Part shown: positions 18,320 to 24,903 of the stretch, one piece after another
Numbering within the stretch: position 1 is the first letter of the stretch
Layout: each line of letters opens with the position of its first letter
Source of the DNA: Paractinoplanes deccanensis
GTDB lineage: Bacteria; Actinomycetota; Actinomycetes; Mycobacteriales; Micromonosporaceae
NCBI RefSeq assembly: GCF_016862115.1
Contig: NZ_BOMI01000134.1
Location: 1-64,000 of the forward strand
Reading direction: 5' to 3'
Length of the DNA: 64,000 bases
Translations under genes and position numbers: made by a program
The notes under the pieces: model-generated
What the model was told of the DNA's origin: nothing
What the model saw: only the letters and a program-made list of their open reading frames with translations
The model's database searches: none

Positions 18320-18456
18320 TCCCTCTCATCTTTCCCCGCGGCGACCTGCCGACCGGGGACGGAATTAGCACCTGCCGGGCTCGGCCTCGTCGTCGAGACT
18401 GCGCGGTGGTTGCCGGGGCTTCATCGGGCCGTTCCCTCTGCCCCTCTGGATGAGGT
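18320..18456 (-). promoter_or_regulatory. SAM-I (S-box) riboswitch
   Basis: The leader of the MetM/ThrC gene contains the S-box core in order. P1 5' strand CTCATC is followed by AGAGGGGCAGAGGGA, GGCCCGATGAAGCC and CGGCAACC. A P3 hairpin (GTCTCG-ACGA-CGAGGC) comes next, then GGTGCTAATTCC, a GC-rich P4, and GAAAGATGAG as the P1 3' strand. All strongly conserved blocks of RF00162 are present. The P1 3' strand (18325-18330) directly abuts the Shine-Dalgarno (18318-18325), with no terminator hairpin between, so the switch probably blocks translation initiation when SAM is bound. Confidence 0.94.
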
Positions 18457-18559
18457 ATTCAGTTGTGTTTCGAACACCTTACGACGAAATCCCGCCCGGC
18501 GGCTCGTGGGATCCCGAGGTGTGAGCCACACCCTTCCGCGGAAACGCCCACCCGTCCCG

Positions 18560-19201
18560 TTACAGCCCGAACATCGCCAGGCAGCCGCCAAGCCCGTCCA
18601 CCACCACCGGCGGACGAGCCAGCGCCACCCACTTCTCCCTGGTCAGCCGCAGCCGATCGGAGAGCAGCGCCTCCCCGTCGCGGGCATCGACCGAGATCCC
18701 GTCGCGCTCATAGCCGAGCTTGCGCGACACGGCCTGCGACGCGTGGTTGTCCCGGAACACCTCACTGAGCGCCGCGCTCGCACCGAGGTGCTCGAACGCC
18801 AGCGCCAGCACACCGGCGCGCGCCTCGGTCCCGTACCCACGGCCGTGATGCTCGACCCCGAGCCACGAGGACGTCTTCACCTCCCGTACGACGGGAAAGT
18901 CCCGCGCACGCAGACCAACCGACCCGATCACCGCGCCGCCGAGAAACACCCCGAGCCCCAGCGACCACGACTCGACGCTCCACGAGGCGAGATCGCCCCA
19001 GTGCCCCTGAAGCACCCGGCGTGCCCGCTCCTCGGCACTCCCCTCGGTCCAGGGCGTGAGGAAGGGCCGCTCACCGTCCCGGTGCACCCCCTCGCCGGCC
19101 AGCCGGGCCAGCTCCATCACCTCGGCCTCCCGAGGAAGCCGCAGCTCCAGCCGCCCCGTGCCGACCGATAGCCCGAACAACGGCCAGAGATCCACATCCA
19201 C
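18560..19201 (-). CDS. RimJ/RimL-type GNAT acetyltransferase
   Basis: The 213-residue protein has the RimJ/RimL layout. TGRLELRLPREAEVMELARL is near the start, then FLGGAVIGSVGLRARDF, then LGVEHHGRGYGTEARAGVLALAFEHLG with the acetyl-CoA motif HGRGYGTEA. It ends with NHASQAVSRKLGYERDGI. Family members acetylate protein N-termini or small amines; the substrate here is unknown. GTG 19201 has GGGAGG 8 bases upstream, better than the longer in-frame start at 19237. The gene lies just outside the left inverted repeat of the AbiE-like cassette. Confidence 0.87.
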   Translation of the reverse strand: MDVDLWPLFGLSVGTGRLELRLPREAEVMELARLAGEGVHRDGERPFLTPWTEGSAEERARRVLQGHWGDLASWSVESWSLGLGVFLGGAVIGSVGLRARDFPVVREVKTSSWLGVEHHGRGYGTEARAGVLALAFEHLGASAALSEVFRDNHASQAVSRKLGYERDGISVDARDGEALLSDRLRLTREKWVALARPPVVVDGLGGCLAMFGL

Positions 19202-19259
19202 GCACCGATCCTCCCGACCGGCACACGCCCACGCCACCGGTTATCGGTCCGCAGCCCTC

Positions 19260-19272
19260 CCGCGTTCAGTTT
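19260..19272 (+). repeat. left 13-bp inverted repeat of the AbiE-like cassette
   Basis: CCGCGTTCAGTTT here is the exact reverse complement of 21233-21245. The copies bracket the toxin-antitoxin pair. The core GTTCAGTTT is shared with the palindrome at 21208-21224. No target-site duplication is visible outside the copies. Confidence 0.7.
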
Positions 19273-19319
19273 CGAGCCGTGTTCATTTTCCCGAACAGCC
19301 GGGATTCCTGAACGCTGCA

Positions 19320-20162
19320 TCAGCCGGCCGGGTCCATGCCGAGACCGCGCTCCATTCCCTGGACAAGCTCTCTGCGGCGGCTCGAACTGCCGGGCCAGTT
19401 GGGAGCCCCCGTCGCGGTCATCTCGTAGTAGAGGGAGTCTGCCCGCGGGCCCGGCCAGACTCGCGTGAGCTCAGAGGTACGGCTGCCAAGGATCGCGGCG
19501 ATGTCTCGGCCGAGGAGCCGGGCGGCCGCCACGGGGTAGTCGGCCCCTTCGTTCACGAGGATCTCCACGCCCTCTTCCGTCTCGTAGAGAAACGTGGAGA
19601 CCTCCGGCGACTCCGAATACCAATGGAGAACCGAGGCGATGTCGGAAGCATCCTTGTATTTGTTGTAGGCGCTACGGTCGAGCCATGCGGCCAACTTGAG
19701 TGCGGCGTAGCCGGCGACTGTAGGGATGCGAATCGTCCCGGCATGGGGCAGAACAAGCGGCTGGGAGGCTTTGAAGACTTCGGTGAAGCCGAACACCCCC
19801 ATCGACTCACCGCGAGCCGGCGGATTCACCGTGCCTGGCGGCTGTTCCACGTTGCCGAAGGGAATGAGGTCGGTAGGGACACCGACGACCTTGTACCGGA
19901 TGCCCGTTCCGCCGGCCGGTTCCAGGTTGTCCGTCAGTCCGCTGTACGAGGTCCAATCGGCCAACGCCAGGCCGAAGTCGATGTCCTCCGTAGTCCTGAG
20001 TCCAGCTTGCTGCCCCGAGGCGCTACGCAGGATGTCGCGGCAATGCGCGCCCACGATCATCACCTGTTGAGCCGGCAATGAGGTCGACCGTGCCAGAAGC
20101 GCGGTGATCACCGCATCAGGGAGTTGGAGCAGCGAAGGATCACACTTCGTCAGATCGAGCAC
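19320..20162 (-). CDS. AbiEii-like nucleotidyltransferase (probable toxin)
   Basis: The 280-residue protein shows the MNT nucleotidyltransferase pattern: MIVGAHCRDIL (residues 35-45) followed by TEDIDFGLALADW (58-70), where the two Asp are expected to bind metal and NTP. A later AALKLAAWLDR and KYKDASDIASVL match the helical part of AbiEii/AbiGii-type toxins. GTG 20162 is chosen because GGAGGG lies 6 bases upstream, giving a 23-base overlap with the AbiEi-like gene. In AbiE systems the second gene is a GTP-dependent transferase toxin causing reversible growth arrest or phage abortive infection. GC content appears lower than in neighbouring genes. Confidence 0.75.
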   Translation of the reverse strand: MLDLTKCDPSLLQLPDAVITALLARSTSLPAQQVMIVGAHCRDILRSASGQQAGLRTTEDIDFGLALADWTSYSGLTDNLEPAGGTGIRYKVVGVPTDLIPFGNVEQPPGTVNPPARGESMGVFGFTEVFKASQPLVLPHAGTIRIPTVAGYAALKLAAWLDRSAYNKYKDASDIASVLHWYSESPEVSTFLYETEEGVEILVNEGADYPVAAARLLGRDIAAILGSRTSELTRVWPGPRADSLYYEMTATGAPNWPGSSSRRRELVQGMERGLGMDPAG

Positions 20163-21171
20163 AGCGAGCCCTCCAGCTCTGTGCGACTTCACGGAGGCGG
20201 GCATCGCGGGCGGCGATGAGATCGGCGTAGACCAGCGGCCACGGTGCGTTTTGCCCGTCTGCCGAAAATTTCTCCTCGCTAGCCCTTGGCGATGACCAGA
20301 ATTTCCGCCGGACGAAGATGTTCGGCTCGTGGTCCGGGCTTGCGTCCCATCGATTCAGGATCGGAAACTTCGGATTCGGGTCGTCGAGATAGAGCGTCAA
20401 GGTCGCCGGACGCACAACTCCGCTGCCCACAGCCGACTCGCCGCTGCGATAGACCCGCCGCTCAGGCGTCACTCCACTGAGGGGCCGGGACGGGTCACCG
20501 TGGTACCTGGCCAGTTCCAGTCGCGGGCCCAAACCTGTCAAATACGCGGCGGTACAGAGGTCGAGAAGTTGGTCGGTCCGTTCCAGTCTCTTGGAGTCCG
20601 GCACCAGGAATCCGGCCTGCTGGAGCCGATTCAGGGTGTCATGCGCCTGCCCCGTAGAGACACCGGAAGCGGTTGCGATCTCCCGAACCGTCATGCGCGA
20701 AAGCTCCGGCCAGGCCAGCAGCACGAGGATGACTTGCGCGCGCCGGGAACTGAAGAGATTGGCCGGATGCGGTGACCGGTCGGCCGGACGGTAGGCGCCG
20801 GAGGAGGCGGCCGCCGATTCGGTGCGGCCCCGCACATCGATCAACACGCTGCCGAAGGCGAGGAAGGCGTTGCCCAGAGCATCCGCGAACTGAATACCCG
20901 CGGCGCGGAAGGCGTCAGCGCTGCGTGGGCTGATGCGGTGGCCGATGACAAGCAGCGGGTCGACCGCCCCTTCGAATCGGTCCTGTGCATCCCTGACGGT
21001 CGAACCGAGTGTCATCGTCGCTCTGGCTTCGGCGGCATACCGCTGTGACTGGCCCTCGCGCGACAGGGTGACGATCGCGTCAATGTGTGCGTCGGCGGCC
21101 TGCCGCTGCACCTCGAGCGTGATGCCGAACTCGCGCAGCCGCTCCCGCACGGCATCCAAGAGAGCACTCAT
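20140..21171 (-). CDS. AbiEi-like antitoxin and autorepressor (winged helix)
   Basis: The 343-residue protein contains a winged-helix segment SRMTVREIATASGVSTGQAHDTLNRLQQAGFLV around residue 155. The upstream half (VVIGHRISPRSADAFRAAGIQFADALGNAF-like) is typical of the large type IV antitoxin regulators. The C-terminal half resembles the antitoxin domain found with AbiEii partners. It is the first gene of the pair, as in AbiE operons, and overlaps the toxin gene. A perfect 17-bp palindrome sits 37 bases upstream of the ATG and is the likely autoregulatory operator. Codon usage is less GC-biased than its neighbours, a sign of transfer. Confidence 0.72.
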   Translation of the reverse strand: MSALLDAVRERLREFGITLEVQRQAADAHIDAIVTLSREGQSQRYAAEARATMTLGSTVRDAQDRFEGAVDPLLVIGHRISPRSADAFRAAGIQFADALGNAFLAFGSVLIDVRGRTESAAASSGAYRPADRSPHPANLFSSRRAQVILVLLAWPELSRMTVREIATASGVSTGQAHDTLNRLQQAGFLVPDSKRLERTDQLLDLCTAAYLTGLGPRLELARYHGDPSRPLSGVTPERRVYRSGESAVGSGVVRPATLTLYLDDPNPKFPILNRWDASPDHEPNIFVRRKFWSSPRASEEKFSADGQNAPWPLVYADLIAARDARLREVAQSWRARCARSDEV

Positions 21172-21207
21172 GGCGTCAACACCCGACTTCGTTCATTATC
21201 TGTGCCT

Positions 21208-21224
21208 GTTCAGTTTAACTGAAC
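21208..21224 (-). promoter_or_regulatory. perfect palindrome, likely AbiEi operator
   Basis: GTTCAGTTTAACTGAAC is an 8-bp inverted repeat with one central base, in an AT-rich patch directly upstream of the antitoxin start. A further half site AACTGAAC lies at 21234-21241. Confidence 0.75.
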
Positions 21225-21232
21225 ATCGCGCA

Positions 21233-21245
21233 AAACTGAACGCGG
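21233..21245 (-). repeat. right 13-bp inverted repeat of the AbiE-like cassette
   Basis: AAACTGAACGCGG is the exact reverse complement of 19260-19272. It ends one base before the stop codon of the ABC permease gene (21246-21248), as if the cassette were inserted precisely at the permease 3' end. Confidence 0.7.
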
Positions 21246-22112
21246 CTACGACGTGACGTCCTTGCGGGTGAAGCGCCAGAACGCCAGCGACCAGCACACC
21301 GTGGCGTAGCAGACGGCGCTGATCGCGCCCTTGACCAGGTCGTCGACCTGGGCCGGGGTGGAGAGCAGGCCCATCCACGCGTCGCTGTAGTGGGTCGGCA
21401 GGACGTTGCGGATGCCGCCCAGGGCGGTGATCTGGTCGAGGATGCTCGACAGGATCCAGAGCATCACGGCGCCGCCGACCGCGGCCAGGGGCGCGTCGGT
21501 CAGCACCGTCAGCAGGAACGCGAGGCCCGCCACCACCAGCATCGAGACCGCCAGGTAGCCGGCCACGCCGAGGATGCGCAGCAGGCCCTGGCCGGGTGGG
21601 ATCTCAGCAGCCACCGTGCTGCCCAGCGGGTGCCAGCCGTAGCGCAGCGTGCCCGCCAGCAGGGCCACCCCGGTGAGGATGACCAGGGCCAGCAGCGAGT
21701 AGAGCAGGGCGGCGATCAGCTTCGTCGCCAGCAGCCGGGCTCGTGGCACCGGGATGGCCAGCAGATAGCGCAGGCTGCCCCAGCCGGCCTCGCTGGCGAC
21801 CGGGTCGCCGCAGAACAGGGCCACGACCACCACCAGCAGGAAGCCGGCCGACACGGCCAGGCAGAACAGGGCGAAGTTGAGGCCGCCGGAGGTGGCCAGG
21901 TCGACGAGGCTGTCGAAGGCGCCGCCCTCGGAGCCTTCGTCGTTGTTGCCGCCGAAGGCGAAGGCCACCAGGACGATCAGCGGGAGCAGGGCCATGAAGC
22001 CCAGCGCGCCCTGCGTGCGCCGGCGGGAGGCCTGCCGGCGGATCTCGGCCCGCAGGGGCAGGGTGCGGGACGGCCGGTAGCCGGTCGCGCCCGCGTTCGT
22101 CAGCACGCTCAT
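21246..22112 (-). CDS. ABC-2 type transporter permease
   Basis: The 288-residue protein has a charged start (LRAEIRRQASRRRTQGALGF) and six hydrophobic segments. These include LGFMALLPLIVLVAFAFGG, FALFCLAVSAGFLLVVVVALF, SLRYLLAIPVPRARLLATKL (the EAA-like loop of ABC-2 permeases) and LIAALLYSLLALVILTGVALL. It begins in a 4-base ATGA overlap with the hydrolase-ATPase fusion, so the two gene products surely work together as an exporter. The substrate is unknown. Confidence 0.87.
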   Translation of the reverse strand: MSVLTNAGATGYRPSRTLPLRAEIRRQASRRRTQGALGFMALLPLIVLVAFAFGGNNDEGSEGGAFDSLVDLATSGGLNFALFCLAVSAGFLLVVVVALFCGDPVASEAGWGSLRYLLAIPVPRARLLATKLIAALLYSLLALVILTGVALLAGTLRYGWHPLGSTVAAEIPPGQGLLRILGVAGYLAVSMLVVAGLAFLLTVLTDAPLAAVGGAVMLWILSSILDQITALGGIRNVLPTHYSDAWMGLLSTPAQVDDLVKGAISAVCYATVCWSLAFWRFTRKDVTS

Positions 22113-24826
22113 CGGTCTCCACTTCCCGCCGAGCTTTCGCCGACCAGGGCCAGGAAAGCGTCTTCGAGCCGCCTGCGCGGCACCACCCTGTCCACGTCCA
22201 CCCCGGCGCGCACCAGCGACGCGACGACCTCGGAGCGTGGGGTTCCGTTCATGTCCACGATCAGGCCGTTGGGGCCGTCGGGGGTCACCGAGCGGACCCC
22301 GAGGCCGCTGAGCACCTGGGCGGCGGCCGGCACGTCGGAGACCTCGATCTGCACGGACGGCGACTCGCCGACGATCTCCTCGACCGGGCCGGACGCGACG
22401 ATGCGGCCCTTGTTGACCACCACGGCGTGGGTGCAGGTCTGCTCGACCTCGGCGAGCAGGTGGCTGGAGACCAGCACGGCCCGGCCGTCGGTGGCGTAGC
22501 GCTTGAGGACGCGGCGCATCTCGGCGATCTGCGGCGGGTCGAGCCCGTCCGTCGGCTCGTCGAGCACGAGCAGCTCGGGCAGGCCGAGCATGGCCTGGGC
22601 GATGGCGAGCCGCTGGCGCATGCCGTGGCTGTACTTGCGGGTGCGCCGGTGCACCGACGAGCCCAGGCCGGCGATCTCCAGCGCCTCCTCGAAGCGGGCG
22701 TCCTCGATCGGGCGGCCGGTGGCCCGCCAGTACGCCTGGAGGTTCTCCCAGCCGGTCAGGTGGGGCAGGAAGCCGGGGCCCTCGACCAGCGCACCCACCC
22801 GGGACAGCACCGGCGAGCCGGGGACGAGCCGGTGGCCGAAGACGAGCGCCTCGCCCGCGGTCGGCATCGTGAGGCCCATGAGCACGCGCAGGGTGGTCGT
22901 CTTGCCGGCGCCGTTGGGGCCGAGGAGGCCGACGACCTGGCCCCGCTCGACGGTGAAGCCGATCTCCTCGACGGCGACGAACCCGTCCGCGTACTCCTTG
23001 CGCAGGCCCTTGACGACGAGCGGCGTGTCGGCGTACCCCTGCTCTGTGGGGGTGTGCTGACGCCGGAGCCGGCGGCGCCGCACCAGCAGGACCACGACGA
23101 GGCCGGCGACGATCGCCAGCAGGAGCCCGGCGAGGACGTAGCGCCACACGGTCTGCGGGTTGGCGATCGGCTCGCCGACGATCGTCGGCAGGGTCAGCGC
23201 CGGGTCGACGGCGACCGTGTAGGTGGCGGGCTGGGTCGGCGACAGGAACGCCTGGTCGGTGGTGGCGACCACGATGCGTACGGAATGGCCCTTGTCGATC
23301 TGGCGCACGATGGCGGGCAGCGTGACGGTCACCGGCGGCGCGGCGTCGATCGTCTTGGGCAGGCCGGTGAGCCGTACCGGAGCGACCAGGCCGGCGCTGA
23401 GCGTCTCGGCGCCCTGCTGGTCGACGTCGTAGAGCTTGACGAAGAGTGTGGCCTCGCCGGTCGGTGAGGCGGCCCGCAGCCGCACGGTGGGCGAGCCGGC
23501 CACGTCGACCGCCTCGGTCAGCGGCGACGACTGGAAGGCCGCGAACTGGCCCGGGATGTCCGACGCCACGCCCGCCAGGATCTCGGAGAGCCGCCCGCCC
23601 GTGCCGGGCAGCGACGACAGCGCGCCGGGGTTGCCGTTCGGCGGGTTCGCGATCGGCTGCGCCGGGCCCTCCACCGACAGCTGGGTGCTGCCGGTCCCGC
23701 TCAGGCCGGGGTACGCGTCGGTGGAGTATCCGTTGGTCACCAGCCCCCGGTCGAGCGCGCTGAAGCCGGCCACCCGCGAGTAGGTGAAGCTGTCGGACGG
23801 CTTGTCGCCCTCGCCCTTCACGTAGTGGTCGAGCCACTGGAGGGTCAGGAGCTTCACCCTGTCCTGGTCGGTCTGCGGGCCCTCACCGCCGTCGTGGCCG
23901 CCGGTGAACCAGGCCACCCGCACCGGCGTGCCGGCGGCGGCGATGCCGCGCGCGTTCGCGTCGGCCTCGGAGAGCGGGAAGAGCGTGTCGACCTCGCCCT
24001 GCACGAGCAGCGCCGGCGCCTTGATCTTGCTGAGGATCGGGGCCGGGCTCGACGCGCGCAGCACGTCGAGCGTCTTCTGGTCGGGCACGCCGGTGGTCGC
24101 GACCTGGAGGTACGCGGCGCAGACGTCGGCGGCGAAGCGCCCGCACGCGGGGGTGCCGCCCGGCCCGCCGTCCGACGAGCCGAAGAAGACGCCGGCCCAG
24201 CCCTTCTTGAAGACGCCGGTCGTGGCGGTGTCCGCCGACTGCTCAAGGAACACGTTGCCCAGGTCGTTCCAGGTGATCGACGGGACGATCGCGTCGACCC
24301 GCGCGTCCTGACCGGCGAGCATCAGCGCGAGCGCGCCGCCGTAGGAGCCACCCACCACGCCGACCCGCGGGTCGCCGGCCGCGTCGGTGCGCACCTCGGG
24401 GCGGCCGGCGAGCCAGTCGAGCAGCCCCTGCGCGTCGCGCACCTCGTAGTCGGGGTTGTCGAGGTGGATCTGGCCGCCGCTGCGCCCGAAGCCCTGCGCG
24501 GTCCACGTGAGCACCGCGTAGCCCCGCGACGCCAGGGACTCGGCGTCGTCCCGTACGGAGTCCTTGGTCCCGCCGAAGCCGTGCGCGAGCAGCACCGCCG
24601 GCACCTTGCCGTCGCGGTCCTTCGGCAGGTAGAACCGGGTGTCCAGGGCGACCGACCCGCGGCCGCCGGGCCCGGTCGGCACGGTGAGCATCTGGTCGCG
24701 CGAGGTCCAGTCCTCGGTCTCCGGCCACGCGGCCCATCCGGCCAGCCCGGCGACGAGCACGAGGACCACCGCGCCGGCGATGACGCGGCCGCGGGTGAGC
24801 CGGGGCAGCCGTGAAGACCAAGACAT
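22109..24826 (-). CDS. alpha/beta-hydrolase fused to ABC transporter ATPase
   Basis: The 905-residue product joins two functions. An N-terminal helix (GRVIAGAVVLVLVAGLAGWAA) probably anchors a CocE/S15-like alpha/beta hydrolase outside the cell. Its catalytic residues are Ser161 in GGSYGG, Asp280 in GEVDTLFP and His311 in GGHDGG. A jelly-roll-like region follows to about residue 540. A second membrane helix (YVLAGLLLAIVAGLVVVLLV, about 560-580) leads to a cytoplasmic ABC ATPase with Walker A GPNGAGKTT near 635, signature YSHGMRQRLAIAQ, Walker B LLVLDEPTDGLDP and SSH. The fusion is in frame and continuous. It ties substrate hydrolysis outside to transport through the permease encoded 4 bases downstream. 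Confidence 0.9.
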   Translation of the reverse strand: MSWSSRLPRLTRGRVIAGAVVLVLVAGLAGWAAWPETEDWTSRDQMLTVPTGPGGRGSVALDTRFYLPKDRDGKVPAVLLAHGFGGTKDSVRDDAESLASRGYAVLTWTAQGFGRSGGQIHLDNPDYEVRDAQGLLDWLAGRPEVRTDAAGDPRVGVVGGSYGGALALMLAGQDARVDAIVPSITWNDLGNVFLEQSADTATTGVFKKGWAGVFFGSSDGGPGGTPACGRFAADVCAAYLQVATTGVPDQKTLDVLRASSPAPILSKIKAPALLVQGEVDTLFPLSEADANARGIAAAGTPVRVAWFTGGHDGGEGPQTDQDRVKLLTLQWLDHYVKGEGDKPSDSFTYSRVAGFSALDRGLVTNGYSTDAYPGLSGTGSTQLSVEGPAQPIANPPNGNPGALSSLPGTGGRLSEILAGVASDIPGQFAAFQSSPLTEAVDVAGSPTVRLRAASPTGEATLFVKLYDVDQQGAETLSAGLVAPVRLTGLPKTIDAAPPVTVTLPAIVRQIDKGHSVRIVVATTDQAFLSPTQPATYTVAVDPALTLPTIVGEPIANPQTVWRYVLAGLLLAIVAGLVVVLLVRRRRLRRQHTPTEQGYADTPLVVKGLRKEYADGFVAVEEIGFTVERGQVVGLLGPNGAGKTTTLRVLMGLTMPTAGEALVFGHRLVPGSPVLSRVGALVEGPGFLPHLTGWENLQAYWRATGRPIEDARFEEALEIAGLGSSVHRRTRKYSHGMRQRLAIAQAMLGLPELLVLDEPTDGLDPPQIAEMRRVLKRYATDGRAVLVSSHLLAEVEQTCTHAVVVNKGRIVASGPVEEIVGESPSVQIEVSDVPAAAQVLSGLGVRSVTPDGPNGLIVDMNGTPRSEVVASLVRAGVDVDRVVPRRRLEDAFLALVGESSAGSGDR

Positions 24827-24903
24827 ACCGAAACGCTATCCGCAGCGATCTGAGCGACGGCTGTGAAACCCCTCAGGAGCCGTCGGACGATAGCGTTGTG
24901 CCG

